A DNA stretch of 27,612 bases, taken from NCBI GenBank assembly GCA_023434095.1, contig JAEYTJ010000074.1, positions 1 through 27,612 of the forward strand. Direction: 5' to 3'. Source of the stretch: Pseudomonadota bacterium. Lineage in GTDB: Bacteria > Pseudomonadota > Alphaproteobacteria > Rhizobiales > Xanthobacteraceae. The notes beneath the pieces were generated by a model. That model was not told where the DNA came from. It searched no databases and saw nothing but the letters and a program-made list of their open reading frames with translations. Within the stretch, counting starts at the first letter, position 1; each line of letters opens with the position of its first letter. The translations under genes and the position numbers were made by a program. Of this stretch, positions 8,037-15,590 are shown one piece after another.

Positions 8037-8065
8037 TTGGCGAAAGCCGGCACTCTGTCTATGTG
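8037..8065 (+). promoter_or_regulatory. Candidate promoter of the DUF971 gene
   Basis: TTGGCG (8037-8042), a 17-nt spacer and TATGTG (8060-8065) lie 29 nt before the GTG start. Spacing is ideal, but both hexamers are only partial matches. Confidence 0.35.
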
Positions 8066-8094
8066 GGGAGGAACGAGATGAGAGGAAGACGCCC

Positions 8095-8481
8095 GTGACC
8101 GACGCCGCCGTCTGGCCGACCGAGATCAAGGTGCACAAGGACCGCCGTGCGCTCACCATCGCCTTCGAGGGCGGGGCCAGCTACATCGTGCCGGCCGAGC
8201 TGCTGCGGGTGGAAAGCCCCTCCGCCGAGGTGCAGGGCCATTCGCCGGCGGACCGCCAGCTGGTGGCCGGCAAGCGCGAGGTGCGGATCGAGGAAGCGAT
8301 CCCGGTGGGCAATTACGCGGTGCGGCTGATCTTCGACGACGGCCATTCCACCGGCATCTACACCTGGGACCTGCTGCACGAGCTCGGCCGCGACCAGGAT
8401 GCGCGGTTCAAGCGCTATCTGCAGGAACTCGCGGCGAAGAACCTGTCGCGCGATGCCCCCGGCGCGGTGCGCCGGCACTGA
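8095..8481 (+). CDS. DUF971 (gamma-butyrobetaine hydroxylase-like N-terminal domain) protein
   Basis: 128-residue stand-alone DUF971 protein. The fold is the small N-terminal domain seen in gamma-butyrobetaine hydroxylases, but no dioxygenase domain follows. Recognisable segments are WPTEIKVHKDRRALTIAFEG, YIVPAELLRVESPSAEVQGH and IFDDGHSTGIYTWDLLHELG. Stand-alone members are small cytoplasmic proteins whose biochemical role is unsettled; a link to Fe-S or cofactor metabolism has been suggested by their gene neighbourhoods. I chose the GTG at 8095 because AGAGGAAG lies 6 nt upstream and the conserved domain begins soon after. An earlier in-frame codon at 8023 would add an unconserved leader. 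It is divergent from moaA and converges on the L,D-transpeptidase. Confidence 0.88.
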   Translation: MTDAAVWPTEIKVHKDRRALTIAFEGGASYIVPAELLRVESPSAEVQGHSPADRQLVAGKREVRIEEAIPVGNYAVRLIFDDGHSTGIYTWDLLHELGRDQDARFKRYLQELAAKNLSRDAPGAVRRH

Positions 8482-8510
8482 AGGATCGCGCGGTGCGCCG
8501 GCGCTGAAGG
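8462..8510 (+). repeat. Short tandem duplication over a stop codon
   Basis: A 23-nt unit (8462-8484) recurs at 8488-8510 with one mismatch and a 26-nt period. The first copy contains the last codons and the TGA of the DUF971 gene. Confidence 0.6.
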
Positions 8511-8513
8511 CGG

Positions 8514-8537
8514 CCGGGCGGCGTTTCGGCCGCCCGG
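8514..8537. terminator. Bidirectional terminator-like hairpin
   Basis: A 9-bp perfect stem, CCGGGCGGC (8514-8522) with GCCGCCCGG (8529-8537) and a 6-nt loop, lies between the convergent DUF971 and L,D-transpeptidase genes. It has no long T-run. Confidence 0.5.
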
Positions 8538-8544
8538 GAAAGAC

Positions 8545-9138
8545 TCAGTTCAGCACCACCACCTGGGTGCCGACGCGCACCCGGTCATAGAGATCGGTCA
8601 CGTCGTCATTGGTCATGCGGAAGCAGCCGGACGACACGGCCTGGCCGATCGTTTCCGGCTCGTTGGAGCCGTGGATGCGGTAGAGCGTGGAGCCGAGATA
8701 CATGGCGCGCGCGCCGAGCGGGTTGTCGATACCGCCGGGCATGTAGCGCGGCAGGTCGGGGCGGCGCTGCAGCATCTGCGGCGGCGGGGTCCAGCCCGGC
8801 CACTCGGCCTTGCGGGTGATGGTCTTGATCCCGCCCCAGCGGAAGCCGTCGCGACCGACGCCGATGCCGTATTTCAGCGCGGTGCGGTTGTCCTGCACCA
8901 GATAGAGCCGGCGTTCGGCGGTGTTCACCACGATGGTGCCCGGCTTGTAGGGGCCGGAATAGGGAACCACCTGCCGGCGGATCGACGAATAGCCCTTCAC
9001 CGGCCCGTTGCCGAAATTCGACGGGCGCGGGAAGAAGCTGAAAAAGGAGGGGGTGCTCGCGCTCTGCGCCATGGCGGGCACACTGCCGGCCACAATCGCG
9101 GCGCCCAGCACCAGGGCGGCCATCGTCTTCACTCGCAT
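8545..9138 (-). CDS. L,D-transpeptidase (YkuD/ErfK family)
   Basis: 197-residue secreted or periplasmic enzyme that forms 3-3 peptidoglycan crosslinks or attaches proteins to peptidoglycan. A signal peptide (MRVKTMAALVLGAAIVAGS, cleavage after AMAQ) is followed by a short FFSFFPRPS linker and the YkuD domain. That domain starts at GTIVVNTAERRLYLV and ends with the active site HGSNEPETIG...SSGCFRM (His156, Cys172). The SSGCFR form, with Ser in place of the commoner His before GC, is usual in alphaproteobacterial members. The ATG at 9138 has GAGG 6 nt upstream; ATG codons at 9150 and 9174 are in-frame alternatives. The 183 nt between it and the acyltransferase gene hold no gene and no convincing promoter. 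Confidence 0.93.
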   Translation of the reverse strand: MRVKTMAALVLGAAIVAGSVPAMAQSASTPSFFSFFPRPSNFGNGPVKGYSSIRRQVVPYSGPYKPGTIVVNTAERRLYLVQDNRTALKYGIGVGRDGFRWGGIKTITRKAEWPGWTPPPQMLQRRPDLPRYMPGGIDNPLGARAMYLGSTLYRIHGSNEPETIGQAVSSGCFRMTNDDVTDLYDRVRVGTQVVVLN

Positions 9139-9321
9139 CGTAAGCCTCATCAAAAGCCCCGTTCCGTCGGTCATTCTCGGCGGGAATTCCTGCCGGGCCG
9201 GCAACGCATGCCGGCGGCCGCCGAAGCAGTATGCGGCGAAAATCCGGCGACCGCCTTGGGCTAACGGCGCTTCCGCCCGAATTTGCGCCGGCCTATGGCG
9301 CGAAAGCCACAGGCGCGGGAG

Positions 9322-11241
9322 CTACCGTGCCGGGCCGCCGAAGATGAGCTCGCTGACCGGCCGGCCGAAGAAGCGCGCCCCGGCCATGGTGAAGTGCGAA
9401 CTGTCGTGCTGCAGCGGTTCGCCAGCCACCATCAGCGGGCAGTCGGTCCCGCCGCAGGCAGCGTCGAACACCGAGATGTAGGTGATGCCCGGCTTGCCTG
9501 CGAAAAGCGCCCGCAGCTTCTCGTCGTGCCGCGGCGCGCTGGGGAGAAGATCGTCCCCCGCCTGCGTGCGCGTGTCGCCGGCGATGAGGCGCCGGGCGAG
9601 CAGCTTGGGCACCGCGTCGCGATAATAGGGCACCGGGCCGACCACCACGACCTTGATGCCGGCGTTGACGAAACCCTCGATCGCCTGGATCAGCTCGGGC
9701 GAGACCGCGCCGATCCCGCCGAGCACCAGTATGTCCGGCTTGTTGGCCATGACCCATTGGCGCGCGAAGGCGTTCATCGCCGTGCAGTACGGCAGGCGGG
9801 CGCTCTCCGCCTCCAGCACCGGCGGGCAGGCGGCGCCCGTGATCTGCCCGACGGCGTAGCCGCGTGCCTTCCCCGCCTCGAGGATCGCGGTGATGAAATG
9901 GGCGATGTGGCTGCTGCCCCACACCAGCACCGAGGGATGGGTGGTGGGCAGGCATTCCGGCCTGACGGCGAACTCGGCCTGGAAGAACGGGGTGAAGCAC
10001 AGGCCCTGCCGGAAGACCGGGTCGCCATTGTAGAAGGAATAGGCGGCGAGGCGCCGCACCTCGGGATCGAGCCGCTGCGGCAGGCCGCGCGTGGCAATGG
10101 CGGTCTGCGCGAGGGCCGCCAGCGCCAGCGTGCCGGCCACGGTCGTGCCGACCAGCACCTTCGGGGTGAAGAGGCGGCGGTTGAGGCGCACCGGCTGCTC
10201 GACAAAGCGCCAGCAGAGAAAGGCCAGCAGCACCGAGAGCGCGACACCGCCGACGAGGAAGGGCAGCGGCTCCACCGGGCCGAGCCATTCCCGCCCCAGC
10301 GCGACGACGGGCCAATGAACGAGGTAGAGCGAATAGGAAATAAGGCCGAAGAACACCAGCACGCGGCTGCCGAGCACCCGCGTCGGCAGGGTGGGGCCGG
10401 TCTCGCCGCCCCAGATCACCAGAGCCGCGCCGAGGCAGGGGACGAGCGCCAGCGCCCCCGGAAAGGGCGAGGCGGAAGTGATCAGCAGCATTCCCGCGAG
10501 GATGAGCCCGGCGCCGCCGGCCGTGCTGGCGAAACGCACCCCGCCATGTCGCGGAAAGCGCAGGGAAGGCAGCGCCAGCGCCGAGCCGATCAGCATCTCG
10601 AAGGCGCGGAAGGGCAGCAGGAAATAGGCGGCGGCGGGGTCGTGCGCCACCATGAACTGGCTGGCGGCCAGTGAGGCGACGAGCAGTGCCGGCACGCACC
10701 ACGCGAGGGCCCGCCGGCCGAAGCGGTGCAGAACGAGGACGAGGGCGGGGAAGACCAGATAGAACTGCTCCTCCACCGCGAGCGACCAGTAATGCAGCAG
10801 CGGCATTTCCTGTGCGGCAGGGGCGAAATAGTCGGTGCGCTGGAAGAAGAAGATGTTGCCGACGGCGAACACCGACCACAGGACCGAGCGGCCGAAGATC
10901 AGCATCTGGTAGGGCAGCAGGATCAGCGCGGCGGCAATGGCGGTGACGGCGGTGACCACCAGGAAGGCCGGCGCGATGCGGCGGATGCGCCGCTCATAGA
11001 ACCCCAGCAGCGAGAAGCGGCCGGCTTCGACATCGCCATAGATCGACTTCGAGATCAGGAAGCCGGAAATGACGAAGAACACGTCGACGCCGATGAAGCC
11101 GCCCGGCAGCCAGGTCGCGCCGAAATGGTAGAGCACCACGCCGAGCACGGCGACGGCGCGCAGGCCGTCAATATGGGCGCGGTAGCGCAGCGGATGGTGC
11201 GTGGCGGGCCGGGTGTGGGGCGCGGGGGACATGGCGGTCAT
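9322..11241 (-). CDS. Membrane acyltransferase (AT3/OafA-like) with C-terminal SGNH domain, copy 1
   Basis: 639-residue inner-membrane protein. The N-terminal half is an acyltransferase-3 domain with about ten helices; it contains RAHIDGLRAVAVLGVVLYHF (residues 21-40) and GVDVFFVISGFLIS. The C-terminal part from about residue 430 is a periplasmic SGNH esterase-like domain with nucleophile block WGSSHIAHF (Ser444 by alignment to GDSH) and the catalytic block DSSHF (Asp613, His616). Such OafA-type proteins transfer acetyl or other acyl groups from cytoplasmic donors to surface sugars (O-antigen, capsule, peptidoglycan or exopolysaccharide). The Asp of GDSH is replaced by Ser. The ATG at 11241 overlaps the upstream paralogue's TGA as ATGA, indicating translational coupling. 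The sugar acceptor is unknown. Confidence 0.93.
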   Translation of the reverse strand: MTAMSPAPHTRPATHHPLRYRAHIDGLRAVAVLGVVLYHFGATWLPGGFIGVDVFFVISGFLISKSIYGDVEAGRFSLLGFYERRIRRIAPAFLVVTAVTAIAAALILLPYQMLIFGRSVLWSVFAVGNIFFFQRTDYFAPAAQEMPLLHYWSLAVEEQFYLVFPALVLVLHRFGRRALAWCVPALLVASLAASQFMVAHDPAAAYFLLPFRAFEMLIGSALALPSLRFPRHGGVRFASTAGGAGLILAGMLLITSASPFPGALALVPCLGAALVIWGGETGPTLPTRVLGSRVLVFFGLISYSLYLVHWPVVALGREWLGPVEPLPFLVGGVALSVLLAFLCWRFVEQPVRLNRRLFTPKVLVGTTVAGTLALAALAQTAIATRGLPQRLDPEVRRLAAYSFYNGDPVFRQGLCFTPFFQAEFAVRPECLPTTHPSVLVWGSSHIAHFITAILEAGKARGYAVGQITGAACPPVLEAESARLPYCTAMNAFARQWVMANKPDILVLGGIGAVSPELIQAIEGFVNAGIKVVVVGPVPYYRDAVPKLLARRLIAGDTRTQAGDDLLPSAPRHDEKLRALFAGKPGITYISVFDAACGGTDCPLMVAGEPLQHDSSHFTMAGARFFGRPVSELIFGGPAR

Positions 11242-13139
11242 GGACGCGGCGCACCGGCCGGCGTCCCGCCGAAGATCCGCGCGCCGAGCCGGCCGCCATA
11301 ATAGGCGACGCCCTCGCGGGTGAAGTGGGTGGGGTCGAACTGCAGCGGCGCGCCGTCGATCATCATCGGGCAGTTCATGTCCGGGCACATGGTGGCGAGG
11401 ATCGAGACGAATTCGACATTCGGAGTGCCGGCGAAATGCGCCGCCATCAGCCGGTCGGCGCGGCGCGTCGCCTCGGTCAGGTCGTCATCGGCGAGGCGGC
11501 TCGGCTCCTTGCGGTACATGCGCTCGGCAAGGATCTCCGGCGCGGGACGCCTGTATTGAGGCACCGGCCCGAGCAGGATGACGCGGATGCCGGCCGCGTG
11601 CAGCCGGGCGAGGTCGGCGTCGAGCTGGCGGAAATGCTCCTCGGAGACCAGCGTGTCGCCGCCGATGACCAGAATGGTCGGCTTGTGCTGCAGCAGCCAG
11701 TCGAACGCGAAGCGGTTCAGCCGGTCGCACATCGGGACGAAGCTCGACTGCACCAGCGGCGGGCAGGCGGCGGCGGTCATCTGGCCGACCGCATAGCCAT
11801 TCGCCTTGGCGATGGGCTCCAGCGCGCCGATGAACTGCGCAACATGGCTGCTGCCCCACAGGACGAGGCTGGGATGGGTGTCCGGCAGGCATTCCGGCGC
11901 CGGCTGGTCCTTGGGGCGGTTGCCGTTGATGAAGCAGGTGCCGTCGCGCACCACCTCGCGGAAGGGGTAGCGGGTGTAGGCGAGCACGCGCTGGATGTCC
12001 GGGTCCAGCCGGCCGGGAAAGCCGCGCGTGTCGGAGGCCGCCGTACCGAAGACGATGAGCAGCGCGCCGCCGACCACGGTGCCGCCGAAGATCAGCCGGC
12101 GCGGGAACAGCGCACGCTCCTGCCGCACCGGCTGTTCCACGAACCGCCAGGACAGCCAGCCGAGCAGGGTGGAGAGGGCGACGCCGCCGATGAGGAAGGC
12201 CTGCGCCGGCAGGTCCGGCAGCAGGTGGCGGGCGAACACCACGATCGGCCAGTGGACCAGATAGAGCGAATAGGAGATGGCGCCGAAGAAGACGAGCGGG
12301 CGGGCTCCCATGAGCCGCGCGGGCTGGCTCTGGACCCGCTCCCCGCCCCAGATGGCGAGCGCCGTGCCGAGGCAGGGCACCAGCGCCAGCACGCCGGGGA
12401 AGGGGGACCGCTCGGTGATGAGCAGCATGCCGGCGAGGATGAGGGCGAGGCCCACCGCCATCGCCGCGCCGCCTGTCCTGAGGCCCTCGGCAAAGCGCAG
12501 GCCGGGCAGGGCGAGCGCCGCGCCGATCAGCAGTTCGAAGGCGCGGAAAGGCAGCAGATAGAATGCCGCCGCCGGGTTCAGCGGACGGACGAGCTCGCAG
12601 GCGATGAGCGAGACGACGAGGAGGCCGAGCACCAGCTTCGCCCTCGCCCTGGGCGCGAAGCGGGCGATGAGCAGGAGCAGGCCGGGGAACAGGAAATAGA
12701 ACTGCTCCTCCACCCCCAGCGACCAGTAGTGCAGCAGCGGGGTCTCTTCGGCGGACGGGCCGAAATAGTCGGTGCGCAGGTAGAAATAGACATTGCCGAA
12801 GGCCAGCACCGCCCAGATGAGCGAGCGGCCATAGGTCATCAGCTGGTTGGGGAAGAAGATGAGGAAGGCGCAGAGGCTGGTCGCCGCCGTGACGGCGAAG
12901 AAGGCGGGCGCGATGCGCCGCATGCGCCGCTCGTAGAAGCCGAGGATGGAGAAGCTGCCCGCATCCACCTCGGCATAGAGCGACTTGGCGATGAGGAAGC
13001 CGGAAATGACGAAGAACACGTCGACGCCGATGAAGCCGCCCGGCAGCCAGCTCGCGCCGAAATGGAACACGACCACGCCGAGCACGGCGATGGCGCGCAG
13101 TCCGTCGATATGGGCGCGATAGCGCAGGGGATGATGCAC
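11238..13139 (-). CDS. Membrane acyltransferase (AT3/OafA-like) with C-terminal SGNH domain, copy 2
   Basis: 633-residue paralogue of the gene downstream, with the same order: AT3 membrane domain (HHPLRYRAHIDGLRAIAVLG at the very N-terminus, then FFVISGFLIAKS), followed by an SGNH domain with WGSSHVAQF and DPTHF (Asp602, His605). The GTG at 13139 was chosen because it aligns with the paralogue's N-terminus (THHPLRYRAHIDG). No ATG lies in frame between it and the SRAP gene, and extending to the TTG at 13265 would overlap that gene. The ribosome-binding site is poor (GGAAA, distant). Its stop overlaps the next start by 4 nt. It lies 85 nt after the SRAP gene on the same strand, so a three-gene transcript is possible. 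Acceptor and acyl group are unknown. Confidence 0.92.
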   Translation of the reverse strand: MHHPLRYRAHIDGLRAIAVLGVVVFHFGASWLPGGFIGVDVFFVISGFLIAKSLYAEVDAGSFSILGFYERRMRRIAPAFFAVTAATSLCAFLIFFPNQLMTYGRSLIWAVLAFGNVYFYLRTDYFGPSAEETPLLHYWSLGVEEQFYFLFPGLLLLIARFAPRARAKLVLGLLVVSLIACELVRPLNPAAAFYLLPFRAFELLIGAALALPGLRFAEGLRTGGAAMAVGLALILAGMLLITERSPFPGVLALVPCLGTALAIWGGERVQSQPARLMGARPLVFFGAISYSLYLVHWPIVVFARHLLPDLPAQAFLIGGVALSTLLGWLSWRFVEQPVRQERALFPRRLIFGGTVVGGALLIVFGTAASDTRGFPGRLDPDIQRVLAYTRYPFREVVRDGTCFINGNRPKDQPAPECLPDTHPSLVLWGSSHVAQFIGALEPIAKANGYAVGQMTAAACPPLVQSSFVPMCDRLNRFAFDWLLQHKPTILVIGGDTLVSEEHFRQLDADLARLHAAGIRVILLGPVPQYRRPAPEILAERMYRKEPSRLADDDLTEATRRADRLMAAHFAGTPNVEFVSILATMCPDMNCPMMIDGAPLQFDPTHFTREGVAYYGGRLGARIFGGTPAGAPRP

Positions 13140-13224
13140 GGCGCGCTCAGGCTGTTTCCGGCGGGGAGGACGATCCTTAGGGCCGGGCGGCGGGCCGGGC
13201 AAGGGCGCAGGCCCCGCGATGCCG

Positions 13225-13950
13225 TCAGAACAGGCTGCCCTGCCGGGGCGGCGCAGGCGTCGCAAGGGCGGGCGCGGATGGCGGGTTTTCCGGCGGCGGG
13301 TCTTCCTTGGCCGCGCCGCGCGCGACGATGACGAGGCCGTCCTCGGGAAGCGGGCGCTGCAGGGCCCGCGCCTCGCTCCACGGCGCGCGCAGCCACGCCT
13401 CGCGCTCCTCCCGGCGGGTGAGAATCACCGGCATCGCCTTGGGGTGGATGGGCGCGACGACGCCATTGGGTTCGCAGGTGAGAAAGCCGAACAGTTCGTG
13501 TCGGCCTTCCACCGGCGCGGCGCGGGTGCCGCGCGTGCCGTTCCAGCGGGTCCACAGCCCGGCGAAGAAGGCGAGCGGCCGGCTCTCGTCCAGCGCGAAC
13601 CACACCACGTCCTTGCGGCCGGTGGCGGGATTTGGCATCGGCGCATATTCGGAGAAGCTGGTGAAGGGCACGAGGCAGCGATGCGCCGGCCCGCTCCAGC
13701 CCCGCCAATGCGGCGAGGCGAGGTTACGGATGTTCGTCACCGGCGGGCCGCCGACCGTGGGCGGCGAGGGCATGCCCCAACGCGCCAGCGCCAGCTCGCG
13801 CCCGCCGTCTTCCCCTGTGCGGACGACGGGGGCGGGGACGTCCGGGAAGATGCCGGGCTGCGGCGGCAGATTGCCGGCGAGATTGCGCAGCGTGCCGACG
13901 AGATCAGCGATGGCGTGGAGATTGGAATGGTGGCTGTAGAGGTTGCACAT
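13225..13950 (-). CDS. SRAP family protein (YedK/HMCES-like, abasic-site DNA-protein crosslink)
   Basis: 241-residue cytoplasmic protein that binds single-stranded DNA and covalently caps abasic sites through its N-terminal cysteine. Met1 is followed directly by Cys2 (MCNLYS), the thiazolidine-forming residue once Met is removed, which fixes the ATG at 13950. The other active-site residues are present: Asn73 (TNIRN), Glu101 (FTSFSEYAP) and His169 (APIHPKAMPVILT). The C-terminal 30 residues (PPPENPPSAPAL...) are proline- and alanine-rich and probably disordered. Older annotations call the family SOS-response-associated peptidase. No LexA box was recognised in the 54 nt between its start and the tRNA gene. 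Confidence 0.93.
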   Translation of the reverse strand: MCNLYSHHSNLHAIADLVGTLRNLAGNLPPQPGIFPDVPAPVVRTGEDGGRELALARWGMPSPPTVGGPPVTNIRNLASPHWRGWSGPAHRCLVPFTSFSEYAPMPNPATGRKDVVWFALDESRPLAFFAGLWTRWNGTRGTRAAPVEGRHELFGFLTCEPNGVVAPIHPKAMPVILTRREEREAWLRAPWSEARALQRPLPEDGLVIVARGAAKEDPPPENPPSAPALATPAPPRQGSLF

Positions 13951-14004
13951 GGCGGCCCTGCGGGCCAGCTCGCGGCCTGTCGCGCTATGGCGGGGAGGCG
14001 GCGA

Positions 14005-14079
14005 TGGTGGGCGATGCAGGGATTGAACCTGCGACCCCTCCCGTGTGAAGGGAGTGCTCTCCCGCTGAGCTAATCGCCC
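14005..14079 (-). tRNA. tRNA-Val (anticodon CAC)
   Basis: 75-nt tRNA with the 3' CCA encoded (14005-14007). The acceptor stem GGGCGAT/ATCGCCC is perfect. The D-arm contains TAGCTCAGCGGGAGAGC. The anticodon stem is CTCCC/GGGAG with loop TTCACAC, giving anticodon CAC (14045-14047), which reads valine GTG. The T-arm contains GGTTCAATCC. It is preceded by its own promoter-like sequence and a leader hairpin. Confidence 0.97.
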
Positions 14080-14082
14080 GTC

Positions 14083-14106
14083 GGCCCCGACGGATCGGTC
14101 GGGGCC
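14083..14106 (-). other. Hairpin in the tRNA-Val 5' leader
   Basis: A perfect 8-bp stem (14083-14090 with 14099-14106, loop 8 nt) ends 3 nt before the mature tRNA 5' end. If the promoter at 14124-14152 is real, this hairpin is within the precursor. It could instead be the gph terminator, but it lacks a T-run. Confidence 0.5.
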
Positions 14107-14123
14107 AGCGCCATCGCGGCGGG

Positions 14124-14152
14124 GTTTAGTGTGTCCACGCCCCGGGTGTCAA
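14124..14152 (-). promoter_or_regulatory. Candidate promoter of tRNA-Val
   Basis: On the minus strand a perfect TTGACA (14147-14152) is followed after 17 nt by CTAAAC (14124-14129; TAAACC at spacing 18). This gives a leader of about 37 nt before the tRNA. A CTTGACA-type -35 box is typical of alphaproteobacterial stable-RNA promoters. It begins 14 nt after the gph stop codon. Confidence 0.6.
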
Positions 14153-14165
14153 GCGCCGCGCGCCG

Positions 14166-14849
14166 CTACCCACGGGAGAGAAGCTGCTCCACCGTGTCGA
14201 CCAGCCGGTCGTAATGGTCGATGAACACGTCGCCGCCCAGTTCCTCGGCGGGAATCTCGGTGTAGCCGAAGGGCACGACGATGGAGGGAACGCCGGCATT
14301 CTTGGCGGTGAGCACGTCCGTCATGCTGTCGCCGACCATGATCGCGCGTGTGTGCACGCCGCCGGCGCGCTCGATGGTGCCGAGGAGATGGCCGGCATCG
14401 GGCTTGTACACCGGGAAGGTGTCCGACCCCGCGATGACGGCGAAGCGGTCGGAGAGCTCCAGCCGGTCGAGCAGCAGGCGGGAGAGATATTCCAGCTTGT
14501 TGGTGCACACGGCGAGCCGATGGCCGCGGGCGGACAGTTCGTCGAGCGCGGCGATCAGTCCGGGAAAGGGGACGGACGAATCGGCGATGTGCGCGGCGTA
14601 GTGTTCGAGGAACCGCTCGTAGAGGGCGTCGAATTCCGTCGGCGTGACGCTGAGGCCGGCGGCGGCGAGGCCGCGATTGACCAGCGCCTTGGCGCCGGCG
14701 CCGATCATCTTGCGGGTCTCTTCGCGCGGCAGGCGGCCGGCGCCGGCCTCGTCCAGCACGATGTCGAGCGTGTCCAGAAGATCGGGGGCCGTGTCGACGA
14801 GCGTGCCGTCGAGGTCGAAGGCGATGACGGCGGGAGGCGTGGAGGGCAT
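14166..14849 (-). CDS. gph: Phosphoglycolate phosphatase (HAD superfamily)
   Basis: 227-residue cytoplasmic HAD phosphatase, probably hydrolysing 2-phosphoglycolate formed by Rubisco oxygenation or DNA repair. All four HAD motifs are visible: FDLDGTLVDT (nucleophile Asp12, acid Asp14), the Thr of AVCTNK, Lys in YKPDAGH, and the acidic pair in MVGDSMTDV. A helical cap follows motif I. The ATG at 14849 is preceded by CGGAAAA; the frame extends further upstream but without conserved sequence. It lies head-to-head with a small secreted protein gene (176 nt between them, no gene seen), close to rpiA. Other HAD substrates cannot be excluded, but length and motifs fit Gph well. Confidence 0.88.
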   Translation of the reverse strand: MPSTPPAVIAFDLDGTLVDTAPDLLDTLDIVLDEAGAGRLPREETRKMIGAGAKALVNRGLAAAGLSVTPTEFDALYERFLEHYAAHIADSSVPFPGLIAALDELSARGHRLAVCTNKLEYLSRLLLDRLELSDRFAVIAGSDTFPVYKPDAGHLLGTIERAGGVHTRAIMVGDSMTDVLTAKNAGVPSIVVPFGYTEIPAEELGGDVFIDHYDRLVDTVEQLLSRG

Positions 14850-15025
14850 GACATTTTCCGTGGGTGACAAGGGGAAAAGGGGCATGCCCGCCGCCGCGAG
14901 ACGGGCGTGTGCCTCTAGGCCTACAATCCTGCCGCTTTTGCTGTCCAGCCTTCCGCGTCCATCGGGCGCACGCGGGCGCGGCCGGGCGGCGGGTGGGGAC
15001 GAGGCTGACGCAGGATGATCCGGCA

Positions 15026-15487
15026 ATGAGGATGACGATGCAGAACGGGCGTGGGGCGATGGCGGCGGCGGCTTTCGGGCTGGCCCTGCTGGCAGGCGGC
15101 GGCGCGCTGGCGCAGGACGGCACGCCGGAGGCGGCGCCGAACGGGCCGGTCGAGGGCGTTGGCTATGTCTTCGCCTCGCCTCCGGCGGCGCAGGCCAACC
15201 GGCTCTATTCCGTCAATGTGCGCACCGGCGAGGTGAATGCCTGCCAGTTCGAGCGCCCCGAAGGCAGCCTGGTCGGCGTCACCCGCTGCTTCCGGCGCGA
15301 TGCGAGCGCGGACGCGGCGGCGCCGGCGCGCTACGACATCATGTCCACGCGCTATTCCGGCGAGACCGGCATCTTCCGGGTCAATGCGGTGACCGGGCAG
15401 ATGAGCGTGTGCTATGTCCGCGACATGCCCAAGGACGGCGGCGGCGTCGAGCCCGCCGTGGTCTGCACCCCGCCTTCCAGCCAATGA
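15026..15487 (+). CDS. Small secreted protein with duplicated Cys-containing motif, unknown function
   Basis: 153-residue protein I do not recognise as a named family. An N-terminal signal peptide (GAMAAAAFGLALLAGGGALA, cleavage near residue 30) predicts export. The mature part contains an internal duplication: LYSVNVRTGEVNACQF (residues 60-75) and IFRVNAVTGQMSVCYV (residues 116-131) share the pattern V-N-x-x-T-G-x-x-x-x-C. Each is followed by a second cysteine (Cys88 and Cys147), so two disulfides are possible. ATG codons at 15026, 15032 and 15038 are all in frame; 15038 has GAGG 6 nt upstream and is an equally good start. It lies upstream of rpiA (103 nt) on the same strand. Confidence 0.75.
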   Translation: MRMTMQNGRGAMAAAAFGLALLAGGGALAQDGTPEAAPNGPVEGVGYVFASPPAAQANRLYSVNVRTGEVNACQFERPEGSLVGVTRCFRRDASADAAAPARYDIMSTRYSGETGIFRVNAVTGQMSVCYVRDMPKDGGGVEPAVVCTPPSSQ

Positions 15488-15590
15488 TCGCCGGGGGCGG
15501 CGCGGCCGGCGGGCTTGTCGGCGCGCGCCAACGGCGCTACGCACGAGCTGAGAATTAAGAAGACCTAAAAACGAGGGCCACGCGACGATC

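Noticed and set aside
8023..8094. An earlier in-frame start for the DUF971 protein
   Set aside because: It adds a 24-residue leader without family similarity; the GTG at 8095 has a better ribosome-binding site.
11325..13331. A 668-codon open frame on the plus strand opposite the acyltransferase gene
   Set aside because: Its product is rich in Arg, Gly, Glu, Gln and His without any recognisable domain, while the opposite strand encodes a clear AT3-SGNH protein. Long antisense frames are expected at this G+C content.
13951..14165. tRNA-Val as an integration site (att) for a mobile element
   Set aside because: No integrase, no direct repeat of the tRNA 3' end and no phage-like genes appear on either side.
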